DNA of 39,468 bases from Myxococcales bacterium (GCA_002722845.1 PBND01000010.1:1-39468), one strand, 5' to 3'; counted from the stretch's first letter, positions 1 to 8,801 are shown. Numbers and translations: made by a program. Notes: generated by a model not told the origin, from the letters alone.

Positions 1-573
1 GAAACCACGGATCTCCTGGGCACTGATGAGTTCCTGAGCGACGATGGAACGACCGCCGATTAGAATCGCTGTGCGTGCATCAAAGCCCTCGCCCCGAAGG
101 ACGATGGGCGTCCCCCCTACTCGGGGACCACTTGCGGGCTCGATGCCGTCGAGACGAAGACTGTCAAAGTAGGTAAACGCACCCTCTATGGATGCCTCGC
201 CAAGGCTATTGATGACCCGAATCGTCGCCGCCCCAGGACTTCCCGGTGGTGTGCGGAAAGTGATGATTCGCTGATTACGGAGCAACATGTCGAGGACCGG
301 TTGACCCCCCAGCAACACCTGACTATCCGCCGCCAACCCCTCACCGCGAAGTTGGACCCGTGTTCCCCCGGTGCTGGGACCCTCGGCCGGATTGACCTCA
401 AGAATCTGGACGGGTGCGCCAGCATCATCGGGGATATAAGGGCCTGCATCGGTGGCCGGTGCCGAGGGCAGCCGGGCTGGGCGATCCGGCGACGGGATTT
501 CCGGTGCAGGCTCCGGACTGGAAGGCAAACAGGCGCTCAGCAAAGCCAATCCAAGCCAGGTTTGACGGATCAT
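1..573 (-). CDS. IPT/TIG-domain lipoprotein, C-terminus cut off by window edge
   Basis: Partial gene: 191 codons are visible and the frame is still open at base 1. The ATG at 573 is preceded by GGAGG about 10 bases upstream. The N-terminus MIRQTWLGLALLSAC is a short lipoprotein signal with the lipidated Cys at residue 15, followed by a Pro/Ser/Ala-rich linker to about residue 50. Two IPT/TIG-like immunoglobulin modules follow: the first at about residues 53-135 (core NPAEGPSTGGTRVQLRGEGL) and the second from about 139 (core EPASGPRVGGTPIVLRGEGF). IPT domains are beta-sandwich folds common in cell-surface proteins. The protein is probably anchored in the outer membrane; its ligand is unknown. 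It lies 120 bases downstream of dnaE on the same strand. The fold assignment is firm, the function is not. Confidence 0.85.
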   Translation of the reverse strand, partial: MIRQTWLGLALLSACLPSSPEPAPEIPSPDRPARLPSAPATDAGPYIPDDAGAPVQILEVNPAEGPSTGGTRVQLRGEGLAADSQVLLGGQPVLDMLLRNQRIITFRTPPGSPGAATIRVINSLGEASIEGAFTYFDSLRLDGIEPASGPRVGGTPIVLRGEGFDARTAILIGGRSIVAQELISAQEIRGF

Positions 574-632
574 CACCGACAGGCCTCCATGTCGCACCCT
601 AACACTGCCAGACACAGGCCGCCACCAGGCCC

Positions 633-652
633 CATCGGATGGGTGACCGATG
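633..652. terminator. Small inverted repeat between dnaE and the lipoprotein gene
   Basis: The gap 574-693 contains a perfect 6-bp inverted repeat (CATCGG at 633-638, CCGATG at 647-652) with an 8-base loop. It lies about 40 bases past the dnaE stop codon. No T-tract follows on the minus strand, so it is at best a weak or Rho-assisted terminator. Nothing else is recognisable in this gap. Confidence 0.25.
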
Positions 653-693
653 TCTCAAATCCGCAGGAGGGAGGCCGGGTCGAAAAGGGCAGC

Positions 694-3600
694 CTAAATG
701 AACTCGGCCTTCGCCCCGGTCGCCCCAAGCACTTCATCGAGGGCATCCATAAATTCCAGGCTCGGGCTCACACGATGACCCCGGTCGCTGCGTGCGAGCA
801 CCGACTGCCCCCCACGATGAACCATAAACTCGAGCGGCATCGTTCCTTGGTGGGCGCTGACGCACTGCTGAAGTTGACCCAAGAGATCTGGGCGGGATTT
901 TTCTGCATCGAGATGAACCCGACAGCGCACTTCCCCCTGCTGGAAGCCTGCGAGGGCTCGCTCGACGCGACGCACCTGCAGGCTCACTTCCAGCTGGGCG
1001 TCCCCATCGTCGCCTCGCTGCCGACGGGCAGACAGAGTCCCCGTCAGGATCAAAGGCTCACCGCAAGTGAGCAACTCCTCCACCTCAGCCAGTAGTTCTG
1101 GCTGAATCTTCGCCTCACATTGCCCGGTCACATCCTGCAGGGTCAGAAAGGCCCGCCGCGGAATCACCGTGTCATCCTTGGCACCCTTCATGTTGCTGTA
1201 GCTGACCACGTTTTTGAACTCGGTATGGACAACGATGCCGCCCACCCGAACCTCACGGGATGCGTTGGCCCCGTAGCGAGCGCGGGGGTCCCAAAGACTG
1301 GCTAGCTCCCCCGCTCCACAGGAGGTCAGACGCCGCAGCGCTCTGCGATACATCGCTGTGGGGTGCCCCGAAAGGAAGAGACCAAGGGCATCGAACTCCC
1401 GACCCAATCGCTGACGCTGGGAAAAGCGCCCTACGGTATCATCAAGACCGGCTCGGTCATCGTCTGCGGCCGTATCGGTCATACCGCTGCCGCCAAAGAG
1501 GGTCATCTGGCCGGCCGCTCGATCCCGGTGGGTGCGCGCGGCCAGGCGAAACACCGTCTCCACACTGGCCAACAGGCGACGGCGAGGCTCTTCGAAGCAG
1601 TCCATAGCTCCTGCATCGACCAACAGGGCCATGGCTTTACGGGGGAACTTCCGCGGCTCGCAACGCTTCGCCAAATCGATCAAACCCTGAAATGGCTGGC
1701 CGGCTTCTCGAGCCCGAAGCAGTTCGGTGAGCGCTGCTTCGCCGAGGCCTTTGATGGCCGACAAACCGAAGCGAATACTGTCCTCGCCTTCAGGCCGAAA
1801 GCGAAGGGCACTCCGATTCACACAAGGGGCGAGAATTCGGATACCTTGGGAGCGGGCTTCCCGGAGATACTTGGCCACAGTCGGCGTGCTCGCCCCGTGA
1901 ACGGTGACTTGGGCCGCGTAGAAAGCCAGGGGATGGAAGGCCTTCAAATAGGCTGTCTGGTACGTGATCTTGGCGTAGGCCGCAGCGTGGGATTTATTGA
2001 AGCCATAGCCAGCGAACTTCTCGATGAGGTCGAAGATCCGGTCCGCCGCTTGCTTCTTCAGGCCATGGAGTTGCTCCGCACCCTGGGCGAAGCGAACCCG
2101 CTCCTCTTCCATGACTTCCCGCTTCTTCTTGCCCATGGCCCGGCGCAATAAATCCGCTTGGCCGAGGCTGTAACCGGCGAGAATCTGGGCTGCCTGCATG
2201 ACCTGCTCTTGATAGACCATGTGGCCGTAGGTGGGTCGCAGGATCTCCTCAAGGGCTGGGTGGGGGTATTCGATCTCAAGGCGACCATGCTTGCGGGCCA
2301 CATAGTCAGGGATCTGATCCATCGGTCCCGGGCGATAGAGGGCAACCGCGGCCACGACGTCTTCAAAACAGTCCGGCTTCAACTCCCGCAACATGCTCTT
2401 CATGCCATCGGATTCGAGCTGAAAAATGCCGTTGGTATCCCCCCGACTAATCAACTGGAAGACCTTGGGGTCATCAAGGCTCAGCAGGTCGACATCGAGG
2501 GTGGGTAGTACCGACTCCGGAGCGCAGCCTTTGAGGTGCTGGAAATTAGCGATGAGATGAGCCCGATCGCTAGCCTGCCCCCCATTGGCACGGGCGATCT
2601 GCTCGTTCACCAATTCCTGGGCATAGGAGACGATGTCGAGATTCTTCAGGCCAAGAAAGTCGAACTTCACCAGACCGACCTTCTCAACCCCATCCATATT
2701 GAACTGGGTTGCGCTCCCTTCCCCGCCGGCGAAGGTTGGGCTGTATTCGTAGAGGGGCTCCTTGCCGATCACGACGCCGCCTGCATGGGTTCCCGCTTGG
2801 CGGTAGAGCCCTTCAAGCTGGGTCGCGATGGAGAAGGCCTTGCGAAAGACAGCGTCGGTATCCCGGAGTTGGACCAGCTTATCGCTGACCTCAAAGAGCC
2901 CCCAACTTCGCCGGGCCTCACCAACCTTTTGGGGATCTCCGACGAGACAACCATCACGGACTTCCACGCCGGGCCCCTTGAAGGTCGGAGTCAGGGTCAC
3001 TGGCTTGCCCTCATGGAAGGCGGGGATATGACGCGTCATCTCATTGATGCGCTGAAACGGAAGGCCCATGGTTCGAGCCACGTCCTTGATGACCGATTTA
3101 CCACCCAAGCGGGCGAAGGTCGCGATCTGACCGACGCGCTCCTGCCCATAACGGTTGGCCACGTACTCGATCACCTCACCCCGCCGCTCCTGGCAGAAGT
3201 CCACATCGAAGTCCGGCATGCTGACCCGCTCGGGATTGAGAAAGCGCTCAAAAAGGAGGTCGTACGGCATCGGGTCCAAGTCGGTGATCCGAAGACTCCA
3301 GGCCACCAAGCTACCGGCCCCGCTGCCCCGCCCAGGCCCCACACGGATCTCCCGGCTTTTCGCCCAATTGATGAAGTCCTGAACGATGAGAAAGTAGCCG
3401 GGAAAGCCCATGTCCTCGATGATATCGAGTTCATGCTTCAAACGAGCCTTATATTCATCTTCGTCTAGAGAGGCGTCGAGCTCTTTGAATCGCCGATCGA
3501 GCCCTTCCGAGCTTAAGCGCCGAAGCTCCTGGGCCTCATCCCGACCATCCTCGCAGGGAAAGTCGGGCAAATGGATATCACCGATGTCCACCGTGACATT

Positions 3601-4449
3601 GCAGCGGTCGGCAATCTCACAGGCTGCGTCGATGCAATGCTGGTGCTGCTGAAAATAGCCCGCACGCATCGCATCCTCATCTTTGATGTAGAGTTGGTCG
3701 GTATTGTGCCCACCGTACTCATCCACCGTCTGCCGACGCTGGATCGCCATCAGCACACCGTGGGCCTCGGCCTCATTGGGGTCGACGTAATGGCAGTCGT
3801 TGGTACCCACCATGCGAATGCCGTTGCCGTGGCCGATCTCTAGCAGCATCTCGTTGTAGGGGTACTGTTCCTCAAGGTGGTTGTCCTGCAACTCGAGGAA
3901 GAAATTGTCGTAGCCGAAAATCGACTGGAGCCCCTTGGCCACCCGGAGCGCCCCATCCACATCGCGAGCATCGGCCTTGCCTTCTCGTTTGGCCCTCGGA
4001 CCGAGCCAGCCGTGATAGGTTCGACTGGTCGGCCCGCCAAGACACGCGGTCGTCGCAATCAGCCCTTCGTGATGCTCCTCGAGCATCTTCCAATCCATGC
4101 GCGGCCGATAATAGAAGCCCTCAGAATAGCTGCGAGAAACCAGCTTTTTCAGGTTCCGCCACCCTGTCTGATTTTCCGCGAGAAGAACCATATGAAACAG
4201 GTCGTCTCGGTTCCGGTCTGTCGCTTTCTTGTTGGGGCCAAGGGTGTAGGCCTCGATGCCCATAATCGGCTTGATCCCGGCCTGCTGGGCCCGCACGTAA
4301 AAATCCAAGGCCCCGTGCATATTGCCATGGTCGGTCACGGCCACCGCGTTCATGCCCCGCTGCTGGACCACCTGACACAGTCGATCCATACGAATCGCGC
4401 CGTCGAGAAAACTGTAGCCACTGTGCAGATGCAGATGGGCAAAGCTCAT
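694..4449 (-). CDS. dnaE: DNA polymerase III alpha subunit (DnaE1 type)
   Basis: Catalytic subunit of the replicative DNA polymerase, 1251 residues, slightly longer than the usual 1150-1200. The N-terminal PHP domain (about 1-290) starts HLHLHSGYSFLDG and continues with TDHGNMHG (39-46), GIEAY, H86, C136 and NDCH (217-220). The C-family palm carries GPGRGSGAGS (371-380), the catalytic pair in PDFDVDF (D413, D415) and the third aspartate in KFDFLGL (D596). The finger region, helix-hairpin-helix region and a C-terminal OB fold (about 1060-1140) follow, as in DnaE rather than PolC or DnaE2. The ATG at 4449 begins directly at the PHP motif; its ribosome-binding site is weak. The gene is separated from the upstream FHA-GGDEF gene by 118 bases that contain a GC-rich hairpin. 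Confidence 0.98.
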   Translation of the reverse strand: MSFAHLHLHSGYSFLDGAIRMDRLCQVVQQRGMNAVAVTDHGNMHGALDFYVRAQQAGIKPIMGIEAYTLGPNKKATDRNRDDLFHMVLLAENQTGWRNLKKLVSRSYSEGFYYRPRMDWKMLEEHHEGLIATTACLGGPTSRTYHGWLGPRAKREGKADARDVDGALRVAKGLQSIFGYDNFFLELQDNHLEEQYPYNEMLLEIGHGNGIRMVGTNDCHYVDPNEAEAHGVLMAIQRRQTVDEYGGHNTDQLYIKDEDAMRAGYFQQHQHCIDAACEIADRCNVTVDIGDIHLPDFPCEDGRDEAQELRRLSSEGLDRRFKELDASLDEDEYKARLKHELDIIEDMGFPGYFLIVQDFINWAKSREIRVGPGRGSGAGSLVAWSLRITDLDPMPYDLLFERFLNPERVSMPDFDVDFCQERRGEVIEYVANRYGQERVGQIATFARLGGKSVIKDVARTMGLPFQRINEMTRHIPAFHEGKPVTLTPTFKGPGVEVRDGCLVGDPQKVGEARRSWGLFEVSDKLVQLRDTDAVFRKAFSIATQLEGLYRQAGTHAGGVVIGKEPLYEYSPTFAGGEGSATQFNMDGVEKVGLVKFDFLGLKNLDIVSYAQELVNEQIARANGGQASDRAHLIANFQHLKGCAPESVLPTLDVDLLSLDDPKVFQLISRGDTNGIFQLESDGMKSMLRELKPDCFEDVVAAVALYRPGPMDQIPDYVARKHGRLEIEYPHPALEEILRPTYGHMVYQEQVMQAAQILAGYSLGQADLLRRAMGKKKREVMEEERVRFAQGAEQLHGLKKQAADRIFDLIEKFAGYGFNKSHAAAYAKITYQTAYLKAFHPLAFYAAQVTVHGASTPTVAKYLREARSQGIRILAPCVNRSALRFRPEGEDSIRFGLSAIKGLGEAALTELLRAREAGQPFQGLIDLAKRCEPRKFPRKAMALLVDAGAMDCFEEPRRRLLASVETVFRLAARTHRDRAAGQMTLFGGSGMTDTAADDDRAGLDDTVGRFSQRQRLGREFDALGLFLSGHPTAMYRRALRRLTSCGAGELASLWDPRARYGANASREVRVGGIVVHTEFKNVVSYSNMKGAKDDTVIPRRAFLTLQDVTGQCEAKIQPELLAEVEELLTCGEPLILTGTLSARRQRGDDGDAQLEVSLQVRRVERALAGFQQGEVRCRVHLDAEKSRPDLLGQLQQCVSAHQGTMPLEFMVHRGGQSVLARSDRGHRVSPSLEFMDALDEVLGATGAKAEFI

Positions 4450-4466
4450 GGAATTTCAACCCGGGA

Positions 4467-4491
4467 TCCCCGTGCTAAACACGAGCGGGGA
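4467..4491. promoter_or_regulatory. GC-rich hairpin in the dnaE leader
   Basis: In the 118-base gap 4450-4567, TCCCCG (4467-4472) and CGGGGA (4486-4491) form a perfect 6-bp stem around a 13-base loop. The hairpin lies about 18 bases upstream of the dnaE start and about 75 bases after the stop of the preceding FHA-GGDEF gene. No T-run follows it on the minus strand. It could end transcription of the plsY-GGDEF unit or act in the dnaE leader; the sequence does not decide. No convincing -35/-10 pair was found in the gap. Confidence 0.3.
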
Positions 4492-4567
4492 CCACAAGCA
4501 AGGGCCGCCGTTAAACCCCACAGATCTTGGTGACTTTCGAAACAGGAGCGCCTCTGCGAACAACAGC

Positions 4568-5506
4568 CTAGGCGATGGTGTTCTCCGACTCCACTCGGTT
4601 CCGGCCCTGCTCTTTGGCTCGATAGAGCAAATGGTCGGCATCAGCGAGGAACTCTTCGGGCTTGTTGTGGGAGAGTCCGCCGGTGGATGCCACACCGATA
4701 CTCACAGTCACCCGGAGTTCCTGGCCCCGGGGTAGCGGCGTCACCATCCCCTCGACGGATCGACGAATACGCTCAGCGAAGGCCACCGCATTACCCACAT
4801 CGAGGCCCCGAGCGACGAGCGCAAACTCCTCACCGCCGTAACGACAGACCACATCTTCATCCCGGCAGAGCTCCAATAAGAGCGCACCCATGCTCCGCAG
4901 GACCTCGTCACCCACCGCATGGCCGTGGGTATCGTTCACAGACTTGAAATGATCCACATCGAACATCAACAAGGACAAGGGCGTACCGTGGCGACGAGCG
5001 AAGGAGAACTCCTCACGCAGGCGTTCGAAGAAAACCCTTCGATTCAACAGGCCGGTAAGCGGGTCTCTCGTGGCCCGCTGGTAGATCTCGGCCCGGAGTT
5101 TGGCCTCTTGCAGGTCCTGGAATTCAAACTTTGCGACCGTATCCGTGCCAAAAGCCACCCGATCACCGTGGGTTAGGGTCCCCTCTTTGACCTTGAGACC
5201 ATTGAGGTAGGTCCCATTGGTGCTGCCGAGGTCCTCTAGGAGGTAGTCTTCCTCCCCTTGGGCCCGCTTGATCTGGGCATGGTTGCGAGAGATGCCATCG
5301 TCATCGAGTCGAATTTGGCAACGGTCACCGCGGCCAACGCCGATACACTCGCCCCGCAATTCAAAGCTCACACCCCGGCGGTTGCCTGTCAGGATCGTGA
5401 GGACCGCAATCTCAGCCCCCTCCGGTCGACCCAGTACATCCATATCCAGGCTGGTTCGATCGACTACAATGGTCTGCTCAAAGCTATTTTCGTCGTTCTC
5501 TGCCAA
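4568..5506 (-). CDS. FHA-GGDEF diguanylate cyclase
   Basis: Predicted cytoplasmic enzyme of 312 residues making cyclic di-GMP from two GTP. The FHA phosphothreonine-binding domain lies at about residues 50-115, with core GVGRGDRCQIRL, SRNH (73-76) and LGSTNGTYLNG. The GGDEF domain (about 145-305) has DPLTGLLNRR, the metal-binding FDVDHFK (182-188) and the active-site signature RYGGEEF (GGEEF 224-228). An RxxD product-inhibition site (RDED, 215-218) stands at the standard distance before the signature, so feedback inhibition by c-di-GMP is likely. FHA fusion implies control by a Ser/Thr kinase, which is not visible in the window. The start is TTG at 5506 with GGAG about 10 bases upstream inside the end of plsY. 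The 6-base gap to plsY suggests one transcript. It has no membrane segment. Confidence 0.93.
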   Translation of the reverse strand: MAENDENSFEQTIVVDRTSLDMDVLGRPEGAEIAVLTILTGNRRGVSFELRGECIGVGRGDRCQIRLDDDGISRNHAQIKRAQGEEDYLLEDLGSTNGTYLNGLKVKEGTLTHGDRVAFGTDTVAKFEFQDLQEAKLRAEIYQRATRDPLTGLLNRRVFFERLREEFSFARRHGTPLSLLMFDVDHFKSVNDTHGHAVGDEVLRSMGALLLELCRDEDVVCRYGGEEFALVARGLDVGNAVAFAERIRRSVEGMVTPLPRGQELRVTVSIGVASTGGLSHNKPEEFLADADHLLYRAKEQGRNRVESENTIA

Positions 5507-5512
5507 GCTTTG

Positions 5513-6112
5513 CTACTCCGGGTTTTCTGCCACGAGCGCCTGAATATTGCTCCGGTGGCGCCAAACGACAAGGGCGTAGATTGCGCCAAGGGTCACACCC
5601 ATGGCCACACCGTGGCTCCACCACGAGAGGATAGCCATCGCGCCAATCGCTATCAGGGACCCTAGGCCGCTGACACGAAACAAGAACACAACCACGACGT
5701 AGAGAAGGAGACCGCCTGCGGCCAGACTCGGGGCCAGGGCCACCATGACCCCCAGTGTCGTCGCCACCCCCTTGCCTCCCTGAAAGCCCAGCCAAGGAGA
5801 GCAGCAATGTCCTAAGACCGCCATACCGCCAACCGCCAATGTCAGTGGATGATCCGGAGAAGCACCCGCAAGAATCATCAGCAATGGGGGCGCCAGGCCT
5901 TTGAGTAAATCCAAGACCAAAACGAGCGCCCCGAAGGCTCGTCCACCGGCTCGATAGGCATTGGTGGCACCAATATTGCCAGAGCCCAAGTCTCTGAGAT
6001 CAAGATTCAAGTAGCGCTTTGCCAAGATGAGGCCAAAAGGAATGCTACCGACAAGAAAAGCGCCGAATAAATAGATGAGGTCGACGATAGGGCTTGGAGA
6101 GAGTGGTGACAT
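5513..6112 (-). CDS. plsY: Glycerol-3-phosphate acyltransferase PlsY
   Basis: Integral membrane enzyme transferring the acyl group from acyl-phosphate to glycerol-3-phosphate, the first step of phospholipid synthesis in PlsX/PlsY bacteria. The length of 199 residues is typical. Signature motifs in order are GSIPFGLILAK (about 22-32), LGSGNIGATNAYR (about 42-54) and GHCCSPWLGFQGGKGVAT (about 101-118). Hydrophobic segments separate them, consistent with the multi-pass topology of the family. The ATG at 6112 gives the expected N-terminus before the first membrane helix, although no clear Shine-Dalgarno sequence precedes it. It is divergent from the cytochrome gene, leaving about 38 bases between the chosen starts. 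It probably heads a unit with the FHA-GGDEF gene. No plsX is in the window. Confidence 0.97.
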   Translation of the reverse strand: MSPLSPSPIVDLIYLFGAFLVGSIPFGLILAKRYLNLDLRDLGSGNIGATNAYRAGGRAFGALVLVLDLLKGLAPPLLMILAGASPDHPLTLAVGGMAVLGHCCSPWLGFQGGKGVATTLGVMVALAPSLAAGGLLLYVVVVFLFRVSGLGSLIAIGAMAILSWWSHGVAMGVTLGAIYALVVWRHRSNIQALVAENPE

Positions 6113-6150
6113 GGCAGCAAACGGTGGACTTGGAAACGCGGGGTACTGAA

Positions 6151-7641
6151 GTGAGGGTTGTTCGAAAAGGGGAAAGCCTCCTCCTGATCGTCGTCGCGCT
6201 GGCCGCCTGCAGCCGGCAAAGCCCGGTTGCGCCCCCGAATCAAAGCGACCATGCCGTCGAGTTGCTGGTCAGCTCCGACCTCAAAGGTGAAGTGGAACCC
6301 TGCGGTTGCAATCTTGAGCCTCTCGGTGGCCTCGCACGTCTGAGCACAGCCCTCAAATCTGTTTCAGGCCAAGGCCCCAAACACTTTCTTCTACACGGCA
6401 ACCTCCTGAGCGAAGGACATGCGCCCTCACCCCAGGCAGAAGCCCAATTTAAGCTCAAGCGGGCCTTTCTTAATCGCACGCTACCCACCCTCGGCTTGAG
6501 TCTGGCCCTTCCGGGTCCGGCGGATCGGGCCCTGCCCAAGGACCTTCAGCCCGGCCTGATCGGCGGCAGCCCGGACCTAGCCCCCGGCGCGTATCACAGC
6601 CTCAAAGGCGGCCTGCTCATCGTCCGGGAGCCCGTACAAAGTTCGCTGCCAAAGAGCCCCCTAAAAGTCCTCGTCAGCGAGCGGTCACTGGATGCGCTGC
6701 GAGGAGATATCGAATCCCTCCAAGCCGCTGGCATCGGCCTGGTCCTTGTCGGTGGCCAAAGTGGTGAGCAGGCCCTTTGGACCTCTTTGGCCGATGGGAT
6801 CTTTCTCTTGCGGAGCGGCGAGCGGGGTCAAAACCTGGCCCGGCTGGAATTACACCTGCGCGGCGACGGGCCGTTGCGAGAACTGCCGGGGGCCAGCAAG
6901 CGCAAACAAGAACTGGCCCGACTCGACCAGCGCATCGAGGCCATTCGAGAGGCGAGAGACCGCCTCCGTGTTCGCCAGGCCAGCCCCCAGGCCATCGCGG
7001 CCCGGGACCGACAGTTGGTCGCGGCCCGGCGAGCCCGAGCCGATAAGGTTAACGAACCGCTTCCCGCGCTTCCGAAGACGGGAAACTTTGTTTTGTACCA
7101 CCCCCTCGTCCTGGACAGCCAGGTGGCCGATGACCCAGCCACGGCAAGGGCCGTCGCCGAGCACCATCGCGAAGTCGGTGACCTCAACCGGCAGGCGGAA
7201 AGCCAACGACAATGCCCAGAGCCGGACAAGACGAAGGCCCAATACGTTGGCTCGAAGACCTGCAAAACCTGTCATCAGGCCGCCTATGAACTCTGGCAAC
7301 AAACGCCCCACAGCAAGGCATGGAAGACCCTGGAAGATGCCGGACGGGATTATGACTATGCCTGTGTGAGTTGCCACAGTGCGGGCTTTGGTGACGCCCA
7401 AGGCTTCTGCAAGGTCACCGAGGCCGGCGACCGCTTGAACGTCGGTTGTGAGGCCTGCCACGGACCGGGTTCCCGCCATGCCCAAACGGGGGACAAAGCA
7501 CAGATCGAACGGGACCGGGGTCTGGCCGGTTGCACCTCCTGTCATCACCCGCCCCATACGAAAGCCTTCCATCTCGACGACCGACTGGCCAGAATCCTTG
7601 GGCCTGGTCATGGCGCCAACGCTGCCCCCGGAGAACCCTAG
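6151..7641 (+). CDS. Tetraheme cytochrome c lipoprotein with degenerate UshA-like phosphoesterase domain
   Basis: Predicted exported lipoprotein of 496 residues. The GTG at 6151 is chosen because the signal peptide then starts at once (VRVVRKGESLLLIVVALAAC, lipid Cys 20); an upstream TTG at 6094 would overlap divergent plsY. The N-terminal half resembles the calcineurin-like/5'-nucleotidase (UshA) fold: SSDLKGEVEPCGC and GGLARL correspond to the family's NDxHG...EPCGC...GGLAR pattern. The metal-ligand His is Lys, however, and the later GD(N) motif reads HGN, so catalysis is doubtful. A charged helical linker follows (about 250-310). The C-terminal part has four CXXCH heme sites: C371-H375, C405-H409, C433-H437 and C461-H465, resembling the cytochrome c554 group. 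It probably transfers electrons in the periplasm. Its stop overlaps the next start by one base. Confidence 0.87.
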   Translation: MRVVRKGESLLLIVVALAACSRQSPVAPPNQSDHAVELLVSSDLKGEVEPCGCNLEPLGGLARLSTALKSVSGQGPKHFLLHGNLLSEGHAPSPQAEAQFKLKRAFLNRTLPTLGLSLALPGPADRALPKDLQPGLIGGSPDLAPGAYHSLKGGLLIVREPVQSSLPKSPLKVLVSERSLDALRGDIESLQAAGIGLVLVGGQSGEQALWTSLADGIFLLRSGERGQNLARLELHLRGDGPLRELPGASKRKQELARLDQRIEAIREARDRLRVRQASPQAIAARDRQLVAARRARADKVNEPLPALPKTGNFVLYHPLVLDSQVADDPATARAVAEHHREVGDLNRQAESQRQCPEPDKTKAQYVGSKTCKTCHQAAYELWQQTPHSKAWKTLEDAGRDYDYACVSCHSAGFGDAQGFCKVTEAGDRLNVGCEACHGPGSRHAQTGDKAQIERDRGLAGCTSCHHPPHTKAFHLDDRLARILGPGHGANAAPGEP

Positions 7642-8801
7642 TGTCTGCTTTGCTTTTGTTTTCCAGCCTAACGGCAACCTCACTGCACCCAGGACCGGAT
7701 CTTCGACCGGACAAGTGGCTAGGACGGGACCGGTCGACCCAGGGCAAACCAGGGCTTCAGCGCCGCCATTCCCATCGGCGCCAGGGGCCCCAATCTTCAG
7801 CCCTCTTTTCCCTGTCCAGTCGTCAGGCTGGTCTGCCGCCGGCCCTGGATATTCCCTGGGCCATGAACGAAGAGGTGGCCCATTTCGTCCGACACTATGC
7901 CGGACCAGGGCGTCAGTACTTTCAAAAATGGCTCGACCGGGGCTGGGCCTTGATCCCCCGCCTTCGCCAGGGCCTAGAGCAAGAGGGCGCCCCCCTCGAC
8001 CTGGTCTACCTCGCCATGATCGAGTCTGGTTTTCGAGGCCAGGCCAGGAGCCGGGCCGGCGCCCAGGGTTTGTGGCAATTTATCGGTGCAACGGGCCGGG
8101 CTTTTGGTCTCGACCGCTCCGCCTGGGTGGATGACCGGGGCGATCCTGAAGAAGCCACTCGGGCTGCTGCTCGATACTTGCTTCGCCTCCACGACCGCTT
8201 TCAAGATTGGCACTTGGCTTGGGCTGCTTACAATGCCGGCCCCGGCCGAATCGCTCGAGCCATGCGAGAAACCGGTGAGACCGAGTTCTGGAAAATCGCT
8301 CAAACCGGCGCCTTACCCCGAGAAACTCGGGAGTACGTCCCGCGAATTCTTGCGGCCGCGACCATCGCCACGCGACCGGAGCGCTACGGGTTTCGGGTCA
8401 CCCGGCCCAAGGAATCGGTGGTGATACGCAAGGTCCTCGTCGAACGCCCCCTTGCCTTCGAGACCATCGAAAAAACCTGCCACATCGAGGCGGGGCAATT
8501 GATTGAGTTGAACCCAAATCTCTATCGCAAGGTCACGCCGCCTGCCCATATGGTTGGCCAACCGCACCCCCTCGCCATTCCCGACTCGGCCGCAGCGGAC
8601 TGCGCTGAACTTTTGGCCAAACTCCCCCCAGAGGCAAATCACTACGTCCACAATTACACCATCAAATCCGGCGACACGCTCGGGGGTATCGCCAATCGCT
8701 GGAATGTGAAGATCAGCCTCCTGATGCGAGTCAATAACCTAGGCCCTCGATCGGTCCTGCGCATCGGCCGACGCCTCGTGATCCCCACCACAACCCCATG
8801 A
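7641..8801 (+). CDS. Membrane-bound lytic murein transglycosylase, MltD-like (SLT + LysM)
   Basis: Peptidoglycan lyase that cleaves between MurNAc and GlcNAc with formation of 1,6-anhydroMurNAc; 386 residues. The GTG at 7641 shares its G with the previous gene's TAG stop and has GGAGA six bases upstream. The N-terminus is a short hydrophobic export signal lacking the usual basic residues, so the exact start is slightly uncertain. The SLT domain (about 112-225) has the catalytic Glu in AMIESGF (E128), then AGAQGLWQFI and AWAAYNAGPGRI. A degenerate repeat (about 250-310) and one clear C-terminal LysM module (about 336-382, core YTIKSGDTLGGIANRWNV, ending IGRRLVIP) bind glycan. The order SLT then LysM matches the MltD family. 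It overlaps moeA by four bases (ATGA). Confidence 0.93.
   Translation: MSALLLFSSLTATSLHPGPDLRPDKWLGRDRSTQGKPGLQRRHSHRRQGPQSSALFSLSSRQAGLPPALDIPWAMNEEVAHFVRHYAGPGRQYFQKWLDRGWALIPRLRQGLEQEGAPLDLVYLAMIESGFRGQARSRAGAQGLWQFIGATGRAFGLDRSAWVDDRGDPEEATRAAARYLLRLHDRFQDWHLAWAAYNAGPGRIARAMRETGETEFWKIAQTGALPRETREYVPRILAAATIATRPERYGFRVTRPKESVVIRKVLVERPLAFETIEKTCHIEAGQLIELNPNLYRKVTPPAHMVGQPHPLAIPDSAAADCAELLAKLPPEANHYVHNYTIKSGDTLGGIANRWNVKISLLMRVNNLGPRSVLRIGRRLVIPTTTP

Noticed and set aside
2536-3468. Long open frame on the plus strand opposite dnaE (310 codons)
   Set aside because: It lies fully antisense to conserved dnaE motifs and its translation shows no recognisable domain; GC-rich genes often produce such shadows.
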